From DATAGF01 sp963819845 (lineage in GTDB: Bacteria > Actinomycetota > Thermoleophilia > Miltoncostaeales > Miltoncostaeaceae): DNA of 64,000 nt. The position numbers and the translations under genes were made by a program. Of this stretch, positions 18,341 to 27,075 are shown in pieces. The notes below the pieces were generated by a model. It saw only the letters and a list, made by a program, of their open reading frames with translations, was not told the DNA's origin and did no database searches. The stretch spans positions 124,001 to 188,000 of the forward strand of contig CAWFXQ010000016.1 in assembly GCA_963819845.1 (NCBI GenBank), in the 5' to 3' direction. The stretch's first letter is position 1; each line of letters begins with the position of its first letter.

Positions 18341-20557
18341 ACGCCAGCGGTCGCCGCGGCCCAGGTCCACCCCCTGGTCGGGGCGCGCGCCCTCGACCGC
18401 ACGCTCGACTACGCCGTCCCGGCCGACCTCGACGCCCCCGCCGTCGCGGGGGCGCTCGTCGCCTGCCCTCTCGGGCCCCGGCGGACGCTGGGCGTGGTGG
18501 TCAGCCGCGAGCCCGCGACGCACGTCGGCCGCCTCGCTCCGCTCGCGGGGGTCGTGGACACCCCGCCGGTCCCGCCGGACCTGCTCGAGCTCGCGCTCTG
18601 GACGGCCCGGTACTACATGGCGCCCGTCGCCGCGTGCCTGAAGCTGGTGCTCCCGCCCGGCGCCGACGGCACGCTTCGGCGCGGGCGCGACGGCGCGTGG
18701 GCGCTCGCCGCGCCGCCCCGGGGCGCCGCGGAGCGGCTGGTCGCGACGCTGGTGCCGGGGGCCCCCGAGCCGGCGACCGCCCGGCGCCGGGCGGTCGTGG
18801 GCGCGCTCGCCGAGGCGGGCGGGGAGATGGCCGCGGCCGACCTCTGCCGCGCGGCGTCCACGACCACGCCCACGCTGCGGCGGATGGCCGCCGATGGCGT
18901 CATCGCCCTCCAGGCCCGGGCGACCGCGGCCGACGCGGTGACCTCGGCCGGAGGCGACGCGCCCGCGCCGGACGAGGCTCCCGAGCTGACGGACGACCAG
19001 GCCGAGGCGCTTCGGGCCGTCGTCGCCGCCATGGACGACGGCCCGCCGCTGCTGCTGCACGGCGTCACCGGCTCCGGGAAGACCGAGGTCTATCTCCGGG
19101 CCATCGTCGAGGCCCGCGCCCGCGGGCGGGGGTCGATCGTGCTGGTGCCCGAGATCGCCCTCACCCCGCAACTGCTGACGCGCCTGCGGGCCAGGCTGGG
19201 CGAGGGCGTGAGCGTGTGGCACTCGGCCATGTCGCGCGCGGAGCGCGCCGAGGAGCACCGGCGCGTGCGCGAGGGCGAGGCCGACGTGGTGCTCGGCGCG
19301 CGCAGCGCGGTGTTCGCGCCTGTCGCGCGGCTCGGCCTGGTGGTGGTCAACGAGGAGCACGACGCCTCCTACAAGCAGGACTCGACGCCGCGCTACGACG
19401 CGCGCCAGGTCGCCGCGCGCCGCGCCCGGGCGGCCGGCGCCGCCGTCGTCTACGGCACGGCGACCCCGCGGCCCGAGACGTGGCGCGCCCTGCCGCGGAG
19501 GACGCTGCGCGCCCGCCCCGACGGGTCGGCGCCCCCCGCGATCGAGGTCGTGGACATGCGCCGGCAGGGCCCCGGGCCGGTGTCCCGGCCCCTCGCGGCG
19601 GCGTTGCACGCCGCCGCCTCGCGGGGCGAGAAGGCCATCGTGCTGGCGAGCCGCCGCGGGTTCGCGCTGATGGCCCTGTGCCGCGAGTGCGGCTGGCTGG
19701 GCCGGTGCCCGGCCTGCGACGTCGCCCTCGTCCACCACGAGGCGCCGCGCCGCCTGGTCTGCCACCACTGCGGCCACTCCGAGCCGGTCCCCGGCGTGTG
19801 CCCGTCGTGCGGCGCGGCGGGCGTGGCCCGCCAGGGCGCGGGCTCCCAGGGCCTCGAGGCGGCGCTCGGCCGGCTGGTGCCCGCGGCGCGCCTGGTGCGC
19901 ATGGACGGCTCCAGCGCGGCGGGGCGCGGGGCCGTGCGGCGCCTGCTCGACGACTTCGGCCGCCCCGGCGCGGCGATCCTCGTCGGCACCCAGATGGTGG
20001 CCAAGGGTCACGACCTGCCGGAGGTCACGGTCGCCGCGGCGGCCGACGCCGACGCGCCCCTGCAGCATGCGGGGTTCCGGTCCGAGGAGCGCGCGTTCGA
20101 CCTCGTCGTGCAGCTCGCCGGCCGCGCGGGGCGTCGCGGCGAGCCCGCCCGGGTGATCGTGCAGGCCTACGAGCCCGAGGCGCGGGCCGTGCGGCTCGCG
20201 GCCCGCCAGGCCGTTGCCGAGTTCCTCGACGGCGAGCTCGAGCGGCGCCGCGCCCACGGGCTGCCCCCCTTCTCGCATCTCGTGCGGGTCGTGCTCGACG
20301 GCGAGGGCCCCGACCGCGTGGGAGCGGCCGCCGAGCGGCTGGCGCAGGCCCTGCGGTCGGCCGCCCCGGACGTCGGCCTCCTCGGGCCCGCGCCGATGCA
20401 CCGCCTCCGCGGGCGCACGCGCCGGTCGCTGCTGCTGCGCGCGCCGCGCGCGTCCGACGCCGCCCGGCCGCTGCGCGCCGCCCTGGACGCCGACGCCTCC
20501 GCGCTCCGGCGCGACGGGGTGCGCGCGGTCGTCAACGTGGACCCCCAGGAGACGTAG
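18341..20557 (+). CDS. priA: Primosomal protein N' (PriA), superfamily 2 helicase
   Basis: PriA restarts replication at stalled forks. The N-terminal 3'-binding domain (HPLVGARALDRTLDYAVP) leads to a helicase core with a Walker A GVTGSGKTEVYL and VYGTATPRPET. Eight zinc-ligand cysteines follow (CRECGWLGRCPAC and CHHCGHSEPVPGVCPSC), then LAGRAGRRG. Motif II reads NEEH instead of the usual DEEH. No ATG, GTG or TTG opens the conserved N-terminus. An ACG at 18341, seven bases after GGAAGG, gives M-PAVAAAQVHPLVG and is my preferred start. The first standard start, GTG 18494, would delete about 50 conserved residues. It lies downstream of metK, as is common in actinobacteria. Confidence 0.9.
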   Translation, partial: TPAVAAAQVHPLVGARALDRTLDYAVPADLDAPAVAGALVACPLGPRRTLGVVVSREPATHVGRLAPLAGVVDTPPVPPDLLELALWTARYYMAPVAACLKLVLPPGADGTLRRGRDGAWALAAPPRGAAERLVATLVPGAPEPATARRRAVVGALAEAGGEMAAADLCRAASTTTPTLRRMAADGVIALQARATAADAVTSAGGDAPAPDEAPELTDDQAEALRAVVAAMDDGPPLLLHGVTGSGKTEVYLRAIVEARARGRGSIVLVPEIALTPQLLTRLRARLGEGVSVWHSAMSRAERAEEHRRVREGEADVVLGARSAVFAPVARLGLVVVNEEHDASYKQDSTPRYDARQVAARRARAAGAAVVYGTATPRPETWRALPRRTLRARPDGSAPPAIEVVDMRRQGPGPVSRPLAAALHAAASRGEKAIVLASRRGFALMALCRECGWLGRCPACDVALVHHEAPRRLVCHHCGHSEPVPGVCPSCGAAGVARQGAGSQGLEAALGRLVPAARLVRMDGSSAAGRGAVRRLLDDFGRPGAAILVGTQMVAKGHDLPEVTVAAAADADAPLQHAGFRSEERAFDLVVQLAGRAGRRGEPARVIVQAYEPEARAVRLAARQAVAEFLDGELERRRAHGLPPFSHLVRVVLDGEGPDRVGAAAERLAQALRSAAPDVGLLGPAPMHRLRGRTRRSLLLRAPRASDAARPLRAALDADASALRRDGVRAVVNVDPQET

Positions 20558-20559
20558 GC

Positions 20560-22035
20560 CTGCTCGACCGCGCCGCCGTCGAGCGGATCGCCCTCGAGGG
20601 CGCCCGCGCCGCGCTCGATCCGGCCGCTCTGGAGGCCGTGGCGGCGGGCCGCCGGGCCAGCCTGGCGGCGCTGGCCGGCGCCGGGCCGGTCTACGGGGTG
20701 TCCACCGGCCAGGGCCTCCTGGCCCGGGTGGAGCTGCGCCCGGAGGAGGTCGCCACCCTCCAGCGCGACCTGCTCATGGGCCGCGCGGTGGGCTCGGCGC
20801 CCTGGATGGCCCCCGCCGAGGCTCGGGCCGTCGTGGCGGTGCGCCTCGGGCGCTTCCTCGACGGACGCGCGGGCGTCTCGCCCGAGCTCTGCCGCTTCCT
20901 CGCCGACCGGCTCGACGACGGCTTCACCCCGGCGATCCCGCGCGGCTCGGCCGGTGGCGCGGGCGAGGTGATCCCGCTGGCGCACGCGTTCCAGACGCTG
21001 ACGGGCGTCGGCCGGGTCCTCGCGCCCGGCGGCGGGGTCGAGGGCGCCGGCGCCGCCCTCGCCGCCCGCGGGGCGCGGCCGTACGCACCGGGCCCGAAGG
21101 AGGGGATCGCGCTGCTGGCCGGGTCGCCGGCCACGACCGGGCTGGCGGTGGTGCGCCGCCGCGGCGCCGCCCGCCTCGCGGGGCTCCTGGAGGCGGGCGC
21201 CGCGTGCGCGATCGACGCGGCGCGCGCGCCGCTGGAGCCCTACGGGGCCGGCGTGGGACGGCTCGCGAACGACCCGCTGCTGGAGGCCGTCCTGGCGCGC
21301 CTGCGCAGCCTGCTCGCCGGCTCCGACCCCGACCGCCGGGGCCCGCAGGCGCCCGTCTCGTTCCGGGTCGCCCCGCAGGTCCTCGCCCACCTCCACCGCG
21401 CCCTGGGGCGCCTCGGCGAGGACGTCAACCGGGCGCTCGGCGCCTGCGACGACTCGCCCGCCCTGGTGGACGGCCGGTTCGTTAGCACCGGCGCCTTCCA
21501 CGAGATCGAGCTCGCCGCCGGGATGGACGCCGTCGCGGCCGCGCTGGCCCGCGCCGCCGGCCTGGCCGCCCAGAGGGTGCAGCGGCTGCTCGACCGCCGC
21601 GTCACCGGCCTCCCCGACCAGCTCACCCCGGCGCCCGGCCCCCGCTGCGGCCTAGTGGCGCTGCACAAGCGGGCCGCCGGCGCGGCGGCCGAGCTCCGGC
21701 CGCTGGCGGCGCCGGCGTCCGTCGGCGCCGGCGACACGTCGCTGGGCCAGGAGGACGCGCAGACGTCCGGCCTGCAGGCCGCCGAGGAGCTGCGCCGCGC
21801 CGAGGGCCTCGCGCGGGAGATCCTCGCGATCGAGCTGATCGCCGCCCGCCAGGCCTGGTTCCTGCGCGGGCGGCGCCCCGCGCCGGGGCTGGAGGCGGTC
21901 GCCGCGCCCCTGGAGGCGGCGGTCCCGCCGGTGGTCGAGGACCGGCCGCTGGGTCCGGACGTCAACGCGGTCCTCGGGCTGCTGGAGAGGTTCGATACGC
22001 TTTCCGGCGTTTCGTACCCGGCCGAGGAAGCGTAG
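20560..22035 (+). CDS. Aromatic amino acid / histidine ammonia-lyase homologue lacking the MIO triad
   Basis: About 491 residues that align along their length with the HutH/PAL lyase family: VYGVSTGQG, RGSAGGAGEVIPLAHA, EGIALLAG, VSFRVAPQV and STGAFHE. The catalytic parts are changed. The Ala-Ser-Gly that cyclises into the MIO cofactor is Gly-Ala-Gly. The Asn of LLNGT is Ala, the Tyr of QDxYSxR is Val, and NFHG is AFHE. It therefore cannot work as a normal ammonia-lyase. The frame is intact with ordinary codon use, so the protein is probably maintained for another role. No standard start fits; CTG 20560, nine bases after AGGAG and two after the priA stop, is likely. The next gene starts directly at its stop. 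Confidence 0.8.
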   Translation: MLDRAAVERIALEGARAALDPAALEAVAAGRRASLAALAGAGPVYGVSTGQGLLARVELRPEEVATLQRDLLMGRAVGSAPWMAPAEARAVVAVRLGRFLDGRAGVSPELCRFLADRLDDGFTPAIPRGSAGGAGEVIPLAHAFQTLTGVGRVLAPGGGVEGAGAALAARGARPYAPGPKEGIALLAGSPATTGLAVVRRRGAARLAGLLEAGAACAIDAARAPLEPYGAGVGRLANDPLLEAVLARLRSLLAGSDPDRRGPQAPVSFRVAPQVLAHLHRALGRLGEDVNRALGACDDSPALVDGRFVSTGAFHEIELAAGMDAVAAALARAAGLAAQRVQRLLDRRVTGLPDQLTPAPGPRCGLVALHKRAAGAAAELRPLAAPASVGAGDTSLGQEDAQTSGLQAAEELRRAEGLAREILAIELIAARQAWFLRGRRPAPGLEAVAAPLEAAVPPVVEDRPLGPDVNAVLGLLERFDTLSGVSYPAEEA

Positions 22036-22908
22036 ATGCCCGTCCCCCGCCTGTTCGAGGCGTCGTCCGACCCCCGGGAGCAGTGGGTCCACGTCGTCGC
22101 CACCCTCCTGGCGCTCGGAGGGCCGGAGACGCGCACGGCGCTGGTCGAGGAGATCTCGGGCGAGGCGCTGCCGGACGCCGACGCGCTGCTGGTGCGCGAG
22201 CAGCGCCCGCTCGTCGACTCGCCCGACGGGCTGGTGGCCGACGTGGTGGCGCGGGGGGCGGGGTGGACGTTCGCGATCCAGGCCACGCTGGCGTTCGACG
22301 CCGACGAGGCGGAGCGGCTGGTGGCGACCTACGAGGCCCTCACCGCCTCGGCCGACCGCTGCATCGTCATCGCCCTGACGCCCGACCGCAAGCCGCCGCC
22401 GGCGGTGCTGGACGCGGTCGCCGGCGGGCTGCGCAACATCCGCCACCGCAGCTGGCTGCGCGTGCGCGACTGGGTCCAGGAGCGGCCCGAGCGCGGCGCG
22501 GCCCAGGGCACCGACCTCCTGCTGTTGCGCGAGGCCGAGTACTTCCTGACGCCCCGGGTGGCCGAGCTCTACCGCCTCGAGGGGCTGATGCCGATGGTGG
22601 GCGCGGCCCTGCGTCCCAGCCTGGCGGGCATGTTCTTCGACCTCAACGAGCTCGCCCCGGCGCCGCTGATCCAGAACGAGGACGGCGCGGCCCGGGTCGC
22701 GTTCCCGCGCACCGGCGAGGCCGTGGCCGAGATCGCGCTCGAGGGCGGCGGCCTGCGCCTGGGCCTGGCGAGCGACGACTCCGGGCCGGGCTTCGCGGGC
22801 GGCGGCGACGGCTGGACGCGCCTGGAGGTCGCGGGGCCCGGCGACTACGTCGCGGCGCGGGCCTGGGCCCAGTCGACCGCCCGCGCGCTTCTGCCGGCCC
22901 GCCGGTGA
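22036..22908 (+). CDS. Hypothetical protein coupled to the lyase homologue and kinase
   Basis: A 290-residue soluble protein of no family I recognise. Residues of about 60-125 alternate strands and helices (SPDGLVADVVARGAGWTFAI, then ATYEALTASADRCIVIALTP). This is loosely like a PD-(D/E)XK nuclease-type core with the acidic and Lys positions degenerate. The idea is weak and would need a structure prediction. A central LREAEYFLTPRVAELYRLEG segment looks helical. The ATG follows the upstream stop with no gap, and its own stop overlaps the kinase start (GTGA), so the three genes should be translated together. Confidence 0.75.
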   Translation: MPVPRLFEASSDPREQWVHVVATLLALGGPETRTALVEEISGEALPDADALLVREQRPLVDSPDGLVADVVARGAGWTFAIQATLAFDADEAERLVATYEALTASADRCIVIALTPDRKPPPAVLDAVAGGLRNIRHRSWLRVRDWVQERPERGAAQGTDLLLLREAEYFLTPRVAELYRLEGLMPMVGAALRPSLAGMFFDLNELAPAPLIQNEDGAARVAFPRTGEAVAEIALEGGGLRLGLASDDSGPGFAGGGDGWTRLEVAGPGDYVAARAWAQSTARALLPARR

Positions 22909-24239
22909 CGGCCGTCGGCCAGGGGCAGCTCGTCGGGGCCTGGGAGCTCGAGGAGCGCATCGGGGGAGGGGGCCAGGCCGTCGTCCACCGCGTCCGCCAC
23001 GCGGCCGACGGCCGACGGGCCGCCCTGAAGCTGGTGGGGCGCGCCGCCTGGTCGGACCCCGCGTTCCGGGTGCGGTTCCGGCGCGAGCACGACGCCCTGC
23101 GGGCGCTGCGCCACCCTCACATCGTCCCGGTCCTCGACGCGGGCGAGCAGGACGGCCGCGGCTACCTGGTGATGGCCCTGGCCCGCGGCGGCAGCCTCGC
23201 CGGCCGCCTGGCCGCCGGTCCGCTCGACCCGGCGGAGGCCGTCGCCGTGCTCGGCCCGGTGGCCGCCGCGCTCGACGCCGCGCACGCCGCGGGCCTGGTC
23301 CACCGCGACGTCACGCCCGCCAACATCCTGCTCGACCCCGAGGGGCCCTGGCTGGGCGACTTCGGCATCGCCCGCCGCATCGACGCGACGGCCATGACCG
23401 GCGAGGGGCTGCTCGTCGGGACGGCCGGGTTCCTGGCCCCCGAGGTCATCGCCGGCGGGCCCGCCGAGGCCGCCTCGGACCGGTACGGACTCGCTGCGGT
23501 GGCCTTCGAGGCCCTCACGGGCCGCCCGCCGTTCCGCGCCGACGGCGTCCCGGCGACGCTCTACGCCCACCTCACCCAGGAGCCGCCGCGGGCCTCGTCC
23601 CTGCGGCCCGGGCTGCCGCGCGAGATCGACGCCGCCCTGCGGCGCGGGCTGGCCAAGGACCCCGCCGCGCGCCCCGCGGGCGCCGCGGAGCTCGTCGCCT
23701 CGCTGCGCCCGGCCGCGGCGGCGCGCGCGGCGCGGCGCGCGCCGCGGAGGCTCGCGCGCCCCCTGGTGGCGGCCATCGCGGGCGTGGCCGTGGCCGCCGC
23801 CGCGGCGACCGGCGTCGCGCTGACCCTGGGTGGAGGCGAGCAGGCGCCCCCGGCCGCGCTCGAGACCGTGGTCACCGAGCCCCCGCTGACGGTGCCCGGG
23901 CCCGGCGGCGGCCAGGTCCCGGCCCGCCCCGCGCGCGCCGACGACCTGCCGGGGCTCGCGGGTGTCCCCGGGGCGGCCGCGGCCGACGTCGGCGACGTCC
24001 GGGTGGTGTCGGTCCCCGGCGGGCCGCGCGAGCTCGAGGCGGCCGCGGAGGCGCTCTCGGGGCCCCTGATGTGGGTCGGGCCGCTGGTCGTCGACGACCG
24101 GGAGATCGGCCTGCTCGCCGCGTCGCCGGTCGACATCCTCGGGCGCGAGGACCGCTGGGCGCTGCTCGTGCGGGGCGACGACGTGGTGCTCGTGCGCGGG
24201 CGCCAGGACGCCCCCGAGCGGTACGCCGCGACCCTCTGA
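22905..24239 (+). CDS. Membrane-anchored Ser/Thr protein kinase (PknB-like)
   Basis: A 444-residue Hanks-type kinase with a cytoplasmic catalytic domain (about 1-270). The Gly-rich loop is IGGGGQAVVHRV, followed by the catalytic ALKLVG, HRDVTPANILLD, LGDFGIAR, GTAGFLAPEV and DRYGLAAVAFEALTGRPPF. One transmembrane helix (PLVAAIAGVAVAAAAATGVA) is followed by about 130 extracytoplasmic residues with no PASTA repeat. The catalytic-loop Lys of HRDxKPxN is Thr here, a variant known in some bacterial kinases. The GTG at 22905 overlaps the stop of the preceding unknown gene. It may regulate the two proteins encoded upstream, but this is inference. Confidence 0.88.
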   Translation: MTAVGQGQLVGAWELEERIGGGGQAVVHRVRHAADGRRAALKLVGRAAWSDPAFRVRFRREHDALRALRHPHIVPVLDAGEQDGRGYLVMALARGGSLAGRLAAGPLDPAEAVAVLGPVAAALDAAHAAGLVHRDVTPANILLDPEGPWLGDFGIARRIDATAMTGEGLLVGTAGFLAPEVIAGGPAEAASDRYGLAAVAFEALTGRPPFRADGVPATLYAHLTQEPPRASSLRPGLPREIDAALRRGLAKDPAARPAGAAELVASLRPAAAARAARRAPRRLARPLVAAIAGVAVAAAAATGVALTLGGGEQAPPAALETVVTEPPLTVPGPGGGQVPARPARADDLPGLAGVPGAAAADVGDVRVVSVPGGPRELEAAAEALSGPLMWVGPLVVDDREIGLLAASPVDILGREDRWALLVRGDDVVLVRGRQDAPERYAATL

Positions 24240-24268
24240 GCGCGGGCGGGCGCCGAGCGGGGCGCTGC

Positions 24269-24274
24269 TAGAGT
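24269..24274 (+). promoter_or_regulatory. def -10 box (leaderless)
   Basis: TAGAGT ends six bases before the GTG at 24281 with no Shine-Dalgarno sequence in between. It marks a new transcription unit for def-fmt-rsmB-rpe-rib genes after the kinase. Confidence 0.5.
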
Positions 24275-24280
24275 CGAAAC

Positions 24281-24823
24281 GTGTCCTCGCGCGCCCTCGA
24301 CGACCCCGTCCTCGAGCGCCGGCGGCTCGCCGCGCTCGCCCACATCCGCCAGTTCGGCGACCCCGTGCTGCGCGCCCCCACGCTCGAGATCACGCAGTTC
24401 GACCAGGCGCTGGCCGACGAGGCCGAGCGGATGGCGGCGATCATGGTCGAAGCCCGCGGCGTCGGCCTGGCGGCGCCCCAGGTGGGCTCGCTGAGGCGCC
24501 TCGTGGTGGTGCGCATCGGGGACGAGGGCGAGGACGTGGTCGCGCTCTGCAACCCCCGGATCGTCTGGCGCTCGGAGGATGAGGACGTCGACTCCGAGGG
24601 TTGCCTCTCGATCGGGGAGATCTCGGTCAACGTGGCCCGCTCCGTGGCCATCCGGGTCGCGGCCCAGGACGTCGCCGGCCGCCCTTTCGAGCTCGAGCCC
24701 GAGGGCTTCGGCGCCCGGGTCATCCAGCATGAGCTCGACCACCTCGACGGCGTGCTGATCCTCGACCGCACGGCGCCCGAGCAGCGCCGCGAGGCCCTCC
24801 GGGCGCTGCGCGACGGGGGTTAG
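24281..24823 (+). CDS. def: Peptide deformylase
   Basis: It removes the formyl group from the N-terminal Met of new proteins. All three metal-site motifs are present: GVGLAAPQVG, EGCLSI (Cys ligand) and HELDHLDG (two His ligands and the catalytic Glu). The 180 residues include an N-terminal helix of about 20 residues before the fold. The start at GTG 24281 is set by the leaderless promoter. fmt follows after seven bases, the usual partnership of formylation and deformylation. Confidence 0.96.
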   Translation: MSSRALDDPVLERRRLAALAHIRQFGDPVLRAPTLEITQFDQALADEAERMAAIMVEARGVGLAAPQVGSLRRLVVVRIGDEGEDVVALCNPRIVWRSEDEDVDSEGCLSIGEISVNVARSVAIRVAAQDVAGRPFELEPEGFGARVIQHELDHLDGVLILDRTAPEQRREALRALRDGG

Positions 24824-24830
24824 CGTCCCC

Positions 24831-25748
24831 GTGAGGGTCGCCTTCGCCGGGACCCCGGCAGCGGCGGTGCCGCCGCTGCGCGCGCTGGTGGAGGGCGGGC
24901 ACGAGGTGGCCGTGGCCGTGACCCAGCCCGACCGCGCCCGGGGGCGTTCCGGCCGTCCCTCGCCGACGCCGGTCGCCGCCGCGGCGGGCGAGCTCGGGAT
25001 CCCCGTCCTGCGCCCGGCCACGATCAACGAGCCCGAGGTCATCGAGGAGATCGCCGGCTCGGGTGCGCGCGCCCTGGCGGTGGTGGCGTTCGGCCAGATC
25101 CTGCGCGATGCCGTGCTCGCGCGCTGGCCCTGCATCAACGTCCACTTCTCCCTGCTGCCGGCCTACCGCGGCGCCGCCCCGGTGGAGCGCGCGATCATGG
25201 ACGGCGCGGCCGAGACCGGCGTCACGATCATGCAGATGGACGCGGGCCTGGACACGGGGCCGATGCTCGCGTCGCGACGGGTGGAGGTCGGGGACGAGGA
25301 GGACGCCGGGTCGCTCACCGCGCGCCTCTCCGAGATCGGCGGGCCGCTGCTGGCGGAGGTGCTCGACGACCTCGACGCCGGGCGGCTGCGTCCCGTCCCC
25401 CAGCCCGCCGAGGGCGTCTCGCTCGCGCCGAAGATCACGGCCGACGACCGCGGGCTCGACCTCTCTCGTCCGGCCGCCGAGCTGGCCCGGCGGGTGCGGG
25501 CCCTCTCGCCCCACATCGGCGCGACGCTGGCGATCGGCGGGCAGCCGTTCAAGGTCTGGTCGGCGCAGGCGCGGACCGAGGGCGCCCCGCCCGGGGTGTC
25601 CGCCGACGGCGGGCGGCTGGTGGCCGGCACGCCGGCGGGCTCGCTGGAGCTGCTCGAGCTGCAGCCGCCCGGCAAGGGCCGCATGGACGCCGCGGCGTTC
25701 CTGCGCGGCTGGCGCGGGCCGCTGGAGGTGGGGGCGGCCGGTGGCTGA
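24831..25748 (+). CDS. fmt: Methionyl-tRNA formyltransferase
   Basis: It formylates initiator Met-tRNA with 10-formyl-THF. The 305-residue protein has a Rossmann N-domain (RVAFAGTPAAAVPPLRAL, QPDRARGRSG), the catalytic block INVHFSLLPAYRGAAPVERA with the Asn-His pair, TGVTIMQMDAGLDTGPML, and a C-terminal OB domain carrying RVRALSPHIGA and LELLELQPPGKGRM. The GTG start is seven bases after def. Its last eight bases overlap rsmB. Confidence 0.96.
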   Translation: MRVAFAGTPAAAVPPLRALVEGGHEVAVAVTQPDRARGRSGRPSPTPVAAAAGELGIPVLRPATINEPEVIEEIAGSGARALAVVAFGQILRDAVLARWPCINVHFSLLPAYRGAAPVERAIMDGAAETGVTIMQMDAGLDTGPMLASRRVEVGDEEDAGSLTARLSEIGGPLLAEVLDDLDAGRLRPVPQPAEGVSLAPKITADDRGLDLSRPAAELARRVRALSPHIGATLAIGGQPFKVWSAQARTEGAPPGVSADGGRLVAGTPAGSLELLELQPPGKGRMDAAAFLRGWRGPLEVGAAGG

Positions 25749-27075
25749 GGGCGCGAACGGGATCGCCCGCGAGCGCAACGTCGCGCTGCGCGTGCTGCGC
25801 CGCGTCGACGACGGCGCCTACGCCGACCGGGCCCTGGCCGCCGAGGCCCGGCGCGCCGACCTCGACCCGCGGGCGCGCGCGCACGCGACCCGGCTGGCCT
25901 ACGGCGCGGTCCAGCGGCGCCGCACGCTCGACTGGCTCATCGACGGGGCGCTCGACCGGCCGGCGGCGCTGGAGCCGGCGGTGCGCGACATCCTGCGGAT
26001 CGGCGCCTACGAGCTGGCGTTCTCGGACGGCGTTCCGGCCCGCGCGGCCGTTGACCAAGCCGTGCGCCAGGCGCGGGCGCTCCGCGGCCCGAAGGCCCGC
26101 GCGTCGGCCCGCGCGGGGGTCGTCAACGCCGTGCTCCGCCGCATCGCCGACGAGGGGCCGGCGCTGCTGGCCGGCCTCGACGCGGAGGGCCCCGCCTCCG
26201 CCGGCGTGCGCCACTCGATGCCCGACTGGATCGCACGGCGGCTCATCGACGAGCTGGGCGAGGCCGACGCGGTCGGGGTGATGGAGGCGGCGGCCCTGCC
26301 GGCCGAGTCGGCCCTGCGCTGGAACCCGCTGCGCGGCCCGCGCGCCGGCCTCGAGGCCGAGCTGCCCCCCGGGTGGGCCCGCGACGAGGCCATGGCGCCC
26401 GAGGCGTACGTGCTCTCCGCGCCGTTCGCGCTCGAGGACTCGCGCGCGTGGGCCCGCGGTCTGGCGATGGGCCAGAGCCGGGCGTCCCAGCTGGTCGCGC
26501 GCGTCGTCGATCCCCGCCCGGGCGAGCGCGTGCTCGACCTCTGCGCCGCCCCGGGCGCCAAGACGACCCACCTGGCCGCGCTGGCGCGCGGGGGCGCCCG
26601 CATCACCGCCGTCGAGCTGCGGCCCGCGCGGGCGCGCGCGCTGGCCGACCTGGCCCGCCGCATGGGCGCGGCCGTCGAGATCGTGGAGGGCGACGCCCGC
26701 GAGGTGCCGCTTCCGGGCGGCTACGACGCGGTGCTGGTTAACCCGCCGTGCACGGGACTCGGCGTGCTGTCGGCGCGCCCCGACGCGCGCTGGCGCCGCC
26801 GCGAGGAGGCCCTCGAGCCGCTGGCCCGCCTGCAGTCCGAGCTTCTCGAGCGCGCGCTCGCCCTCGCCCGCCCCGGCGGCCGGGTGGTCTACTCCACCTG
26901 CACGCTGATCGCCGAGGAGAACGAGGACGTCGTCGACGCGGCGGGCGCCGCGCTCGACGACCTGGGCGCCGACCACCCGGGCCTCGCCCACCCGCGCCGG
27001 CCCCGCGCCCTGTTGACGCTGCCGCACCGGGACGGCACCGACGGCTTCTTCATCGCCCGGATGAGGGCCGCGTGA
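25741..27075 (+). CDS. rsmB: 16S rRNA (cytosine-C5)-methyltransferase RsmB/Sun
   Basis: It methylates C967 of 16S rRNA. The N-terminal NusB-like domain (RNVALRVLRRVDDGAYADRA, then LRIGAYELAFSDGVPARAAV) leads into a SAM-dependent domain with VLDLCAAPGAKTTHLAAL, a VNPPCTGLG motif with one catalytic Cys, and STCTL with the second. The usual DAPCSG is NPPCTG here, which keeps the catalytic Cys. Of 444 residues, the C-terminus ends with DGFFIARM, typical of the family. The GTG at 25741 overlaps fmt, and its stop overlaps rpe (GTGA). Confidence 0.94.
   Translation: MAEGANGIARERNVALRVLRRVDDGAYADRALAAEARRADLDPRARAHATRLAYGAVQRRRTLDWLIDGALDRPAALEPAVRDILRIGAYELAFSDGVPARAAVDQAVRQARALRGPKARASARAGVVNAVLRRIADEGPALLAGLDAEGPASAGVRHSMPDWIARRLIDELGEADAVGVMEAAALPAESALRWNPLRGPRAGLEAELPPGWARDEAMAPEAYVLSAPFALEDSRAWARGLAMGQSRASQLVARVVDPRPGERVLDLCAAPGAKTTHLAALARGGARITAVELRPARARALADLARRMGAAVEIVEGDAREVPLPGGYDAVLVNPPCTGLGVLSARPDARWRRREEALEPLARLQSELLERALALARPGGRVVYSTCTLIAEENEDVVDAAGAALDDLGADHPGLAHPRRPRALLTLPHRDGTDGFFIARMRAA

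Noticed and set aside
18634..22035. A PriA-lyase fusion of more than 1100 residues
   Set aside because: The first part is out-of-frame Arg-rich sequence over priA. The lyase homology begins only after the priA stop.
20560..22035. A functional histidine or phenylalanine ammonia-lyase
   Set aside because: The MIO triad and at least three other catalytic residues are replaced.
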